This document shows positions 11,292-22,509 of a DNA stretch of 64,000 nucleotides, piece after piece. Source of the stretch: Akanthomyces muscarius (taxonomy: Eukaryota > Ascomycota > Sordariomycetes > Hypocreales > Cordycipitaceae); NCBI RefSeq assembly GCF_028009165.1, contig NC_079244.1:3720001-3784000 (forward strand), given 5' to 3'. The position numbers and the translations under genes are program-made. Every line of letters begins with the position of its first letter. Within the stretch, counting starts at the first letter, position 1. Below the pieces are notes generated by a model, which ran no database searches, was not told where the DNA came from, and saw only the letters and a program-made list of their open reading frames with translations.

Positions 11292-13977
11292 TTATTCTGG
11301 CGGCGGCAGGTTCGGATTTCGATCATGCGGTGCTGGTGGATGAGGCGGAAGGGCAGGCAGCGGTGGAAGCGACCGCGCACCCCACGGCTGTGACTGCGGC
11401 TGTGACTGCGACTGTGACTCGTCTGGTGGTGGCGGTGCCGAGCTCTGCGTCGACATGGCTTGCGAATCGTGCGTTTCTGACATGGCCTGGCTGACCGGCT
11501 GGCTAGGCCCGCCCCCACTGCCTAGAACCTGAACGAGCCGATACTCCTTCTCGCCGACGCGTTCAACGATGCCTTCCTCGAGGGCATATCGCAAGAGTAA
11601 GTCGTCTACACCGAGATTGTCGCCCTCGCCCTTCTCCATGTGCCGACCGACGTGCTCTGTCCATTCGTCCCAGGCAGTCGGGCCTTCAAAGGTATTGACG
11701 CAGTTTGGTTTGGGGCAGCTTGATCGCCGTGGCGGGTGCCTCCGCTGTATAAGGCACCTCTGCTGCATCTCTCGGACGTAGGTTTCCCATTCTGACCCCT
11801 GTTGACCGTTGTCGCCCTTGGCGAGGGCCCTCTTCACCTGGACAGGGGCGTGCATGCGACGGAGGTGCTGCGTGAATAGATCCTTTCGGTTGAACTCGTT
11901 GCCTTTTCCATCTACAGTCGATTGTGAGCAGATGGAGCAGCGATAGTATTGCAGGCAGAGGTGCTGTGAGGCGATGTGGCGCTTCCACTCGTTCTTGGAC
12001 CCGAAGGTGCTCGTGCATCCAGCAAAGTAAAAGGCACAAGGGAATGGGCGCGTGTGCGCTGCGGCAATGTGCTTCCTTAGCGAGGACGAGTCCTTGAACG
12101 GCGCATGGCTGCAATGGGCGCATCGAATATCTGGTTTCCCAAGGATCCGCCTCATCCTGGCCCCGGCAGACCCTGTGCCACCATCGAGGACAGGCATCGA
12201 TTCTGAGCGGGTCAGATTACGGAATCCAGGATGCAGCGTTGGCATAGCAGCTGGGAGGGCGGCGCGCTGCGGAGAAGTGTCGGCAGCGTCGCCGCTTCGG
12301 TGACGGACGTGACTGAGGGCCTTAAGCTGCTCTGCAGCCTCCTGCATCTCCACAGAGTCTGCACCGTGAGCCTTTGGTTTGATTCCTAGTCCGCCGGCAG
12401 CTAGAGACTGATACAATCTGGCAGTCGGGCTCGTTTGCCCATCGGACTGTTCGGATTTGACAGCATATCCTGGTAAAGGCCATTGGGCAGCCGACGGTCG
12501 ACGAGAATGCGCACTTGTTGGGGTAGACTCCGGAGCCGGCCTTGCTGTGGTCGTTTCGGTTGGTGAGGGGGAGATGGCGGATGCCTCTACCATATTGTGG
12601 TACTGAGAGATTATGTTGCGCGAAGTTACAGTGCCCAAGTAGTACCAAATCTTGTCATGCTGCACATTAGTCCAAAGAGACGTGGGCATCGATATGAGCA
12701 GCACAGTTGGCGGACCCAGAAACATTCCCTCGACGGTGATTTGAGCGGCTAAGGGCGGTGTATTCCGTAACCAACTGTGGAAAGCCGACATATCTGGGCT
12801 TGCATCACCGACGAACGTAGTGCAAACCAGAATACGCGGTTCGTCAAAGGTTAGCTTCGGACCCGAATCTGGCTTTGGCGGACTATCTCGAGGATGTGCC
12901 GTCTCTGGTGTGGCGGTATCGGACGAGGAGTGTGTTAATGGTGCAAGTTCTATGCTCCGGCCCTCGTTAGGCGTCATGGTGAAGATCTTGGGCTCGGGAG
13001 CAGGCGACGGAAATCGGGACCAAGAGTCGGAGTGCGCTTGGGAAGCAATTTTGATTTCGTTGCAGAGCTGCTGGGCGGAAAACGACGAACTGCGACTTAG
13101 CTGGCGTAAAGCTGCGACGAGGCATGGCGAAAAATAGGCGCGGGAGGCTGCTGATGGATGTCGGGCTGTTTCTGGAGAGCATGCGGCGATGACCTGCTTG
13201 AGGCTGTGGCTAGAAGTGATAGAGTCGGGGACAGCGCATGTGTCTAATAACAGAAGGATGTCGGATTGGGTGTCCTGGAAGAGGCAGCGAACGCCGTCCC
13301 ATCGTAACTTGGCGGAATGGTCATGAGGAGAGCTGTCGCATGGTTAGAGCTGTGGGTTGAGTAAATGTGTGGTTGCGTGCTGCAGTCAGGATGACGTACC
13401 AAGCCCAGTAAAGCTGGCCATCTGGGCCAACATAGCCATGGCCGGAATAATAGATGATAAGGAGCTGGTTTGGCCGGGCATGCTCTAAAAACGAGGCCAT
13501 CTGCATGCTGAGTTTTACGGTTGGGTTTGCGACGGTTGGAATCTGCCATGTTTGCGTATGATAGCGGTAGTCGGTGACCAAAACTTGTTGTAGGGCGCGA
13601 ATGTTTTCGATGGCGGCCGAGTCATCCTGCCAACCCAAGAGCAGTACCGAAACGTCTGTGTAAGAGGTAGTGGGCTGCGATGCTTGACGACCGATGAGAA
13701 TGGCGGCATCGTGCAAATGACGGGCGTAAGCTTCAAACTCTTGTCGCTGGCTGTGGTGCGGCGCATCAGGAACTATGTGAGATGGATGAGGCTAGAGAGA
13801 GTTAGCCAAGCTTGGCAAGCGAACGGCAGGGAGGGCGGCAAGGTTGACCAAAGGAGCACTGGGTGGGCTGACACGTACGAGCTTATGATGATGGGGCGCA
13901 GAGTGAGGGTCTGGAGGAGAGGACGCAGAGGCATTGAGCTTTGGGGCAAGCTTGCGCCTCTTGCCGGCAGGTTCCAT
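11292..13977 (-). CDS. caspase-like (C14 fold) / C2H2 zinc-finger fusion protein
   Basis: Three exons on the minus strand (13977-13879, 13791-13400, 13332-11292) encode 843 residues. The introns (87 and 67 bp) have GTACGT donors, and the first has a GCTAAC branch site. No in-frame ATG exists upstream before the frame closes. Residues 51-210 carry a caspase-type core: beta-strand VSVLLLGW, then LLIIYYSGHG with candidate catalytic His151, then DILLLLDTCAVPD with candidate Cys196. A middle region (about 325-400) is globular and unassigned. A low-complexity linker follows, then four zinc-finger-like units: C568/C571/H585/H590, C596/C603/H616/H621, C629/C632/H653/H658 and C703/C708/H724/H728. The tail is Ser/Gln/Pro-rich. 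The N terminus has a basic GKRRK patch that could act in nuclear import. I recall similar caspase-like proteins from other fungi, but no function is known to me. A protease, a non-proteolytic caspase-fold scaffold or a DNA-binding regulator are all possible. Confidence 0.88.
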
Positions 13978-16900
13978 GGGCTGGACACGCAGCCGTAGTG
14001 AGCGGCCGGCGGCAACGGATCCAGAGGGTGGGCTGATGAGAGGCAGCAGCAGCCTGAGAGCTGAGCTGAGGTGCAGGCGCAGAAAGCGGTTGGCTCGGGG
14101 AGGATCTCGGTGGTGTGTTGTCGGCGGGATCAGGTGAGGTACGAGGCCGAAGGACTGGCGGCCGACTTCATTGCAAAGCGAAGGGATGAAGCAGAGGCGA
14201 AAGACGAGCTTGAAAACGACGAGGCGGAAAAGACGGAAGCAACGGGACGAGAAGCAAAGACAGAGTTGAAGGAATAGACAAGAAAAAAAGAGCAGGAAAA
14301 AGAGGATCAGAATCAAGGGCGCGGCCGGTGTAGGGAAATCAAACGGAGACGACGCCGGCGCTGCAAGAGTGCGGTTTGTGCGAGGTAAGGCTGCAACGGA
14401 ATTTTACAGTGGCGGCAGAGTAGCCGATGATGGAAGGCGACGAGAAGCAGGTGGTGGACCCGATTAAAAAAAAAAAAGAGAACAAAAGGGACAAAGAGAG
14501 ACGACGGGCAAGGCGGCGTGCACAACTAAAAAGAGAATGGTGCCGGTATTTAGCAAAGATGAGGCGAGGCAAGATTACCGCGTAATCTGGAGGCGACAGA
14601 CAAGGAAAAAATCCATCATGGGGCGGGTTTTGAGCCCAAGGCTACCAATATTAGTTTAGTTATTAACTAACGTTACCTACCTAGCTGGCTGGCTGTGGAT
14701 GCGGGCGCCGCGGCGGGCTGGCAGTGAGTGGGTGGTGGTGGTTGGCCGCCGGCTGTGCCCGTACTACTGGTATGCGGCGCTGCCTCGCCTGCGGAGGCTC
14801 CAGGGAAGCAAAAGCAGGGCCCAGGCAAAGCCTACCTACCTAGGTACCTAGGTAGGTTACCCAGGGAAGGGAAGAGACGAGGCCGAGCAAGACGGAGGGG
14901 TGCTGGGGTGTCTACCAGTTGGCAGTAGTTACTGGTACGGAGTTCTCAGTTAGTGTTAGGAGTGTTAGGGGGTGGCTCTCCAGAGGCGTGGCCAACTGCA
15001 GGCCTAGGTACCTACTGACTTACCAGGCACAGGCTACCTACCTGTCGTGCCTGCACCCTGAGGAGGCTGCGGCCACCACGAGCTGGGATCAGATGGCGTA
15101 GGTAGGTACCTGATGGGCGCCGATACCCAGTGCCAGGTAGGGAGGGTAGTCCGCGTGGCAGCTGCAGGCGAACCAAGGCACGGGTAGCTATAGGCCACCG
15201 GCGACTCAGGCTTGCTGCAGCTGGCTGCCGACACAAGGCTGGACGATATCCACGGTACAGTCTTTGGTAGGTAGGTGGCTAAATGCACATGTTTCCCTTG
15301 TGCGGCCCAAAGTAGGCCAGCTTCTTCCCTTGAATAAAAAGTCAAATAAGAATCAGGGAATTGATACCTGACGCCCCCCCGCAGCCCAGCTTGACTGGTA
15401 CCAGCAGGTTAGTCCTACCAAAAGCATCCCCTCCCCGAGGTCGGTACCTATTACTGAAGCCCTTGCCTGGCCCTTGATGAGCCCGCCCAAATTGCTGCGT
15501 CTCCGCCGGCCAGCGAAGAGAGGGGCGCGGCGGCGTGGCTCAGCTGCTCACTTCTGGTAACTGCTGGGTTGGCCGGCCCTCTGACTGGCCGCCGCTGCTC
15601 ATATGACGAAAGAGGTGTCTGGACCAGGCTGAACCCTCCCCGCACCCCTGCACGTCTGAAATATGGCCACTAACAACAAACCGTACGTTGGCGCCTTTGA
15701 GGCCCCAACCAACTTGGCGTGCTAGCAGTAGCTCAGGTTCTTCATCAACGCAAGTGCTGTGATCCTCGTGAACTTGTCTTACCATCCCAGCTGAGTTGGC
15801 GCGGTTGGTTACTCTGCCGCCGCACATGCCTTCTCATCTGCTCCAACGGACTGTTAGCCTTGCCTTGCTCATTCCAAACCCCATGGACCGTACCGACCCC
15901 CCTGCCCCCAACGGCATCTTCCGCCTAGAACCACCCATTTCGGCCACCACACACCACCACCACCATCACACACCCAATGCTACTGTATCTGAGTCTTGAC
16001 GAGGGAGAGTGGAGAATGAGGCACACGGCATCGGCAGTCAAAACTGGCAGGGAATCACTAGTTATTTTTATTCAACTGTTTCTTCTTCTCTTTCCTGGCT
16101 TCCTTTTTAGCGGACGACAGCCTACTGGTCCAGCGCTGAAGCGACAGACGTCTCACCTTTAGCACTGCCCGTCCAACGCGGCCGCGACACGAGTTTTCTT
16201 TTGACCCATCTTCTGCATCTGCATCCCCCCCCCCCTGTACAAAAATAGATTTTTATTTTATTTTTTAAATTCTCTCTTGTTTTGTTACGGAGTACGACCG
16301 GCAGCTTTCCCGGTTCATTTACGAAAAACCCACCGACAAGCTGTGCTGCCCGACCTGCAGGTCTTGCAGTGCTAGCCTACCAGTAGCCTCCTCCACGGCC
16401 CAAGCCTCGTCATAGTGTCAGCCTCGCCGACTCACCTCCAAGATTACGCAGGCACGCGGCCTCGCCTCATTAGTTCTAGTCTTATTCCAAGAGTTGGCTT
16501 CTAGCGGCCTGGTGGCGCTGGGCTGGCCTTCAGCCTGACACCCCGACTTTTTCCCTCCAGCAAGCCTCGTCGTCGAGAGAACTAGTGCCGTTAGTTTATT
16601 TGCTGGTTACACCAACCAGCTCCTCTGCCTTGTACCGAGCCCGCTCCTTTATTAGGCGATCTGGCAACTAATTTGCGACTCGAGAGGCTGTGGATTTGCC
16701 ATTGCAATGACTATCTCTCTTTGCTTTTCCCCCTTTCAAACCATGACCTCTCTTGCCGCTTTCATTTGTTGGCTGCCTGCTCCTCTCAGCCCACTAGCAT
16801 ACTCGAACGGATTCCAGAACGCCAACCAGCACCTGCTGCATTACTCGCCACCACGAGCCACGACATAGACGCGTCTCTGGCGCAACGAATCACTTCCCGT

Positions 16901-19900
16901 AGGCATCAAAGTGGCAAAAGGTCATGGCCCCGTCTCCGCTCCAGCCGTGCCGGGTGTGTAAAACCCACCTTGCGGCTGTAATGGCAATCCACACGTCCGG
17001 TGCGAATAGCATTGTCAGAGAGACGAGATCACCATCGCCCACAGGCAAGGCAACCAAGTTTTCAAGCATGTACCTGCAAGTTCATACACGACGAAAAACT
17101 CTGCTGGCCTTGCTGCAGCAAAGACAGGCCAATGCTGCATCAAACCGGGAAATCGGACCAGGGTCTGGTTGTCCTGTACGACTCCAAACTAGCGGACAAC
17201 CTAGCCGAGCTTCCAAGTCGAAAAGCCGAGTACATGTTTCACGCAATTTCACGCAACGGCACGACATTGGCTTTTTACTGTCTCTTACCATAACCAATCA
17301 TCTGTCAGCTGTTAAGAGCCGACTTTTCGGTAATGTTTTTTTTGCGGTGTAATCGGACAAAAACCGACGTCAAAGGTCTTCGGGCACTGCGCGCATCTTT
17401 GGAGTGGCGAGTATCTCGCCCCCGTGTCTCAATATCGTCAGACCGGCCAGGCCACTGCGCCTATGGAACATTCAAAGCAGGGAGCATGGTACCAGAAAGC
17501 GCATCATAGGATTTCGTGGCAGCCTCAGTGGTCCAATCGATTCTGCCAAGGCTCTTGTGTTTCGAAACTTTTCAATCCCAAAAACGGCCGGCTGTAAGGC
17601 CAACGTGTACAAGGATCAAGTTTCGGATAGAGAGCATGCATGCGGGATTGTCTGCTTAAATAAGTCTGCTACTTGTGTAGCTCAAAAAGTGCCATCGTAA
17701 GCCAGAGCCACTCATATTTGGACTGACTTGTTTCTGGTACAACGTTGATGATGCCACATGATTGATAAGCACCCATCAGGCGAGAATAGTGATGTGGCGT
17801 TCGTGGCAATCATGCTGTCAACTTAAAAGTAATGCCGCTTGAGTTTCGTAAATTGCAGAAATATTCTCAGTGATTCAGTATTGCATGAACATATAGTCGG
17901 CTTCAGCTGACAGAGACGCGGGTCAAGGTCAATTTCGTTGTTTATATGTCAGCATTCCGCTATTCACATACAGCATTTGCTGGTGTTGCTATCAATCACC
18001 CAGAACAGAGCTGTGGCGGTCGCAACGCTCTGTGTATGCTGCCCATCAAACAAAAAAGAACGAAAGTGATTCCATTGATGGTTGTACGGCACATACACTA
18101 ATCACGCCGGGCAGCCCCTACACCGCCTATCATCGCACCAAAAGCACGACGCCTACGTGAGTCACATAGAAGACTCCTTGGAGGCTAGACGCCTCTCTTG
18201 GGCTTAACGACTTGTTCTTTGGCTCTGTCAAGTTTCAGGCGTCGTTGATGCGTTGTGCAAGGCATTCGTTCACACGAGGTCCAGCCAGGGCGTCAACACG
18301 GCCACCACCTGCATCTTGACGATGGATGCTCACACAGTAATGATCCGCAGTGCCGAGGCCGCCAACCACGACTCGTACATTGCCACTCTCCTTTTCTACC
18401 TGGCGAATCAAAGCGAGATGGTGATGTGTCTCCTATGTGGCGACTTGATGCTCGTCTGTTCAGCTGGTGATGGATGTTCAAAAGCTGCAGTCATTGCCTC
18501 GTTAATAAAGAGGCCGCCGACGATGGCTCCGTCATATTGTCCAGTGGCAGGTACTTTTTGCCACTAAAACTCGCCATGCGTAAATTTAGGTTCTGCGGCC
18601 CTAAAATTTATCGGATGTGCACCTCTGCAGCAACAAAAAAAAAGAATCCAGTCAATGCAGCACAGATTTCGATTGCCCGTTTTAGCATGGATCTATTTTT
18701 GGGGCAGGCTGACGTATTCCCGCTGCGGCAAGAGGCCAGGCCGCGTAAACTCTATTTTTGACAACTCCCTCGCCGAACAGAAGCTGTGCAACACAATTGA
18801 TCAACGTGAAGATATGCAGCTGTGAGAAAATATCCAGAAAAGTGCCGGTGGCTAGTGCCCTCTCCCGCAATCTGGATCTTGACCCCCAAGCTAGGTGAGA
18901 CACATCCATCTGCGAGCATCAGCTCAGCCCGGATGGGCGCCAGGCCGGAAAAGCCAGCGGAAATGTCCGAAGCCCACTTTGTGCTATATGAGCAGACTGG
19001 TTAAGAAGGCTGACACCAGGAACGAAACCCCAACATCTCGTAAAATTGCAGGGCGCAGTCCCAGCAGGCTGCAGGATGCTGATACGAGCTGCTTCTGCTC
19101 CCACTTCGTGCGAGTTGTGACAGCCGCCGGCAGGTTCGTGACAGCCCTGCTTGCTCTTGCGCACGACAGCAACCTCCACCTTGGCAGCAAGGCCGAGCCG
19201 TGCACTATTGAAGCCCAAGCTCGGGTCAAGACATGCCAAGGCCGCGAGACATAGCTTATCCTACAGTCTTGGGCGCGGATGGGACGGAAGCGGCCCAGCG
19301 AGTGCCATGCACGTCGAAGAGCGGGAGATGCCTGGCCTTGCAGAATGCAGAAGGTAATTATCCCGTTTCTCAGTGCGATACTAATCCTGCAACGTACAGT
19401 ACTTGGAGCGGTACTTTAGATCCTTGCCGGTATATGACATGGTCGATATTATGCAAGGCAGCAGACTTGCTTCCTACGTCATGCGACAGGCTGACAAGTT
19501 GCACTGCCCTACTCCGTAGAGTGCGACGTGACATGGGGTGGTGACCTGGACTTGGCAAAGGCCTCTGGAGGGGCAAAAAAAAAATCGCGTTTTGAAAGCA
19601 TGGCAAGTTTCCATGTCCTTTTCCTGGATGACCAGCATTCACATGTCGAGAGGACTCTGGTTGGCGACGAAACGCCACCAAATGAGACAGGGTGTAGTTT
19701 ATTGAAGTGGCGGTGGTGGCTGACGGTCCTACCAGGACAGGAAACCAGTAATGAGCGCCGGCCTTCCGTTGCGGCAAAGAAACAAAGCATTCTTCACTGG
19801 CGTCGGCAAACAAGCAAAGGTTCCAGAATTACCGATGCTAAACTTTCGACGGCCGCTATTATCCGATGCGTGTAGAGTCCAGGCTTGTGACAAAAATTCC

Positions 19901-20507
19901 AGGCGGATAGAGCCTTGGGCCTGGCTTAGCGGGGCACTTTAGTGCCTGTTAGCGGGCTCCTCGGGTTTTCTAGCGGGCAACTTTCGCACGCTACAGTGGA
20001 CGAGGGTGGCTGTTTATCGTTTTGAAAGGCGGGAAACGCTCGTCTTCACAGCCACGAGGCTGCATCTCCAAACTCGTCAGCTTCAACCAACCCTATCTCG
20101 CCCACCCACTATCCGAATTACCCCAACCCTCATCGCCGAACCCTGAACATCGCCGCCTCTCTCCACGGCCTGTTGCCCGACCTCTTCTTCCCCCACCTGC
20201 TGGCTGGCGGTACTGCCTGTCTTTACGGCTGCCCGCACCGCGGATCCTAAACCACGACGACGAACCTATTCAGTCAGACCTGCGCCGCCTTGATCGTCGC
20301 AGAGAACCCCCACAGCACAATTGTTGGCCGCCTCGGCATACGCGCCCACCCGCCGCTAGCTACACTAGCTTCATTTGCAACTTCGTCTACTCTGCTCTTT
20401 AGCAAATTTCTCCTTCGCATCTTCCATCGCAAAGACGACAAAAGCCGGGCTCCGAGACCTTGAAGAACTCATCAACAGCATCTGCGCCGACGAGCTACGT
20501 CACGGCC
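13978..20507. other. 6.5-kb divergent intergenic region
   Basis: The region separates the divergent caspase-like and patatin-like genes. The first 600 bp are pyrimidine-rich on the minus strand (probable 5' UTR of the caspase-like gene). From 14.6 to 15.5 kb there are many TACCTAGG/GGTAGGTACC and TACTGGTA words, including a 24-bp palindrome. A TTACGGAGTACG word occurs near 16285, and an AT-rich run lies at 16243-16271. The last 450 bp are C-rich and are a likely 5' UTR of the patatin-like gene. No gene is supported. Cys/His-containing frames at 16924-17352 are too ambiguous to call. Confidence 0.6.
14834..14857. repeat. 24-bp perfect palindrome of the TACCTAGG repeat family
   Basis: The 12-base arm ACCTACCTAGGT is followed directly by its exact reverse complement. 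Related, imperfect words recur nearby (around 15005, 15040, 15100 and 15268) and elsewhere in the window (29530, 42690, 43865). No reading frame or known factor site is involved. Confidence 0.85.
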
Positions 20508-22509
20508 ATGGATGCATACGGCGTCCGACGCCAGGACACCACCAAGGGTCCGCCTCTACGGATTCTTTCCCTCGGTATGCTGGCCAAAAATCATGTAGTC
20601 CGGAATACAGAGCCTCGCTAACGATTATAGACGGTGGCGGTGTCCGTGGCTACTCCATGCTCATCATTGTTCAGGAACTCATGCATCGTACCTTTGTCGA
20701 GGCTCACGGCCGCGCCCCGCGCCGCAGCGAAATTCCGAAACCATGCGACCACTTCGACCTCATTGTCGGCACCGGAACCGGCGGTCTCATTGCCATTATG
20801 CTTGGCCGTCTCCGACTCGACCTCGAGACCTGCAAGGAGCTCTATGTCCGCATGACGCGCATGGTATTCCAGACCGACAAGACCATTGCCGGCATCCCAT
20901 ACCGATCAACGCTCTTCAAGGCCAGTAAGCTGGAGGAGGCCATCCGCCAAGCTGTCCGCGAGCACACCATAAATGAGCAAGAAGGAAACGACGGCGAGGG
21001 CGACGAGCCCACCAACCCCTTTCGCTCATCCTATCTGTCGACCAGCTCGAGCTCCTCTATTCCACAACGACATCTTAGCAACGCCAGCACCGTTAGTTTC
21101 AGCGCACGCAGCCCCACGGCGCAAGCTGCTGCGCGGCCATTCTTCAGTTCCAGGATGGGTAACGGTGACGCTCGACTATACGACTCGCGCGAGAACCGTA
21201 CAAAGACGTGAGTATGCCCAGTCGCGCAAATACCAGCCAACACACTAATAACAGTCCCAGTGCTGTAACAGCAATGTATAAAGACTCCCCACGCCACGCT
21301 GCTCCGGTAATTCTTCGATCCTACGACTCTCGTCGCGAACCTCCTCCCGACTTTGACTGCAAAATTTGGCAAGCTGGCCGCGCAACATGCGCCATCGGCC
21401 TCGCTTTCAAGCCCATCTCCATTGGACAGTCTAGCTTTCATGACGACGGCGTTGGCACATTTAACCCTGCTCCCGAGGCTCTCGATGAAGCTGTTATCAA
21501 CGAGTGGCCCGGCCGAGACGTCGGCGTCTTTGTCAGTGTCGGCACCGGGAAGCGCCCCCGAGGCAGCGACCAAAACCAGCAGGTCTGGTACGAGGGCTTT
21601 CTGGGCGAGTTTGCCGAGGCGCGTCGCCGTCTCATTTCGAAGATTGAAGGATGCGAAAAGATTCACGAGTTTATGCTCCGAGAGCATCTCTCGCGGCGCA
21701 ACGTCAACCCCGAAAACTACTTTCGCATGAATGTCGAGATTGGCGTCGGCGAGTTTGGCATGAATGAGTGGAACCGACTGGGCGACATTAGCACGGGCAC
21801 GCGCCGGTACATGGCGCGCGACGAGGAGCAGCGCATGATTCTGGGCATCTCCTCGCGTCTTGCCAAGGTGCACCGCGCGCGGCAGCGCCTCGAGCGACAG
21901 GCCAACTCGATTCCCGAAGTCGTCAAGCAGCAGCCCTCGACCAATTTCGACGTCGAGTTTGCCGTTGAGCTGCCCGGCGACACCCCCAGCGCATTCCCGC
22001 CATCACCTCGGAGCGCCCTCTCACGGACGTCTTTTGACTCGGGCCGCCCCGACAGCCTCACCATCGGCAACAACCAGACGCCGCGGAGCTCCTACGACTA
22101 CGTACGCCCCGGCGGCGCCGCGCCGTACCCGCCCGGAACAGTATCGCCGCCTCCTCCACCATCACGCAGCAGCAACAGAAACGGCAACGGCACGCCGAGC
22201 AACGACCCGGACAGGCTGCTCGGCACGGCGCCCACCCCATTGCAGTATAGACACGCATCTGGCGCGGAAAAGATTGCCATCATGAGCCCCGACGAGCACG
22301 CGAAGCCGCTGCCTCCGCCACCGCAGTCGGCGCCGCCCTCCACGCGTATCGAGCCGCCGCCACTGCCGCCCAAGACGCCGCTGCCTGGTCACAGGGTCAG
22401 CAACAGCCACGCGAGCAACGGGGGGCACGCGCCGCCGTATCCTATGGACGACGAGGAAGCGCCCCCTCCCCCTGTGAACATGGCACGGAAGCCAGATTAC
22501 CGAGGTTGA
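20508..22509 (+). CDS. patatin-like phospholipase-domain protein lacking the active-site serine
   Basis: Three exons (20508-20574, 20631-21207, 21255-22509) encode 632 residues. Introns are 56 and 47 bp with CTAAC/CTAAT branch sites. The first splice rebuilds the glycine-rich oxyanion loop DGGGVRG (residues 23-29). The patatin fold continues to about residue 430: KPCDHFDLIVGTGTGGLIA (69-73 is where GXSXG is expected), an insertion rich in Ser, then DDGVGTFNPA with the dyad aspartate (Asp279-Gly280) and VFVSVGTGKR. At the nucleophile position the sequence reads G-T-G-T-G, so Ser is replaced by Gly71, while the oxyanion loop and Asp are kept. I recall GTGTGG in related fungal proteins, so it is probably a conserved non-canonical subfamily. 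The C-terminal 190 residues are proline-rich and likely disordered, with PPP tracts that could bind SH3 or WW domains. There is no signal peptide or membrane segment. Lipid hydrolysis is doubtful. Lipid binding or scaffolding is an inference. Confidence 0.93.

Noticed and set aside
16924..17352. Cys/His-containing plus frames resembling a zinc-binding protein (CRVCKTHL, then CTCKFIHDEKLCWPCC in another frame)
   Set aside because: All three plus frames are largely open here, no splice combination gives a convincing domain, and resemblance to Yippee-type motifs does not extend past the first block.
21031..21873. 280-codon minus ORF opposite the patatin-like gene
   Set aside because: Mirror frame of the coding exon, no domain.
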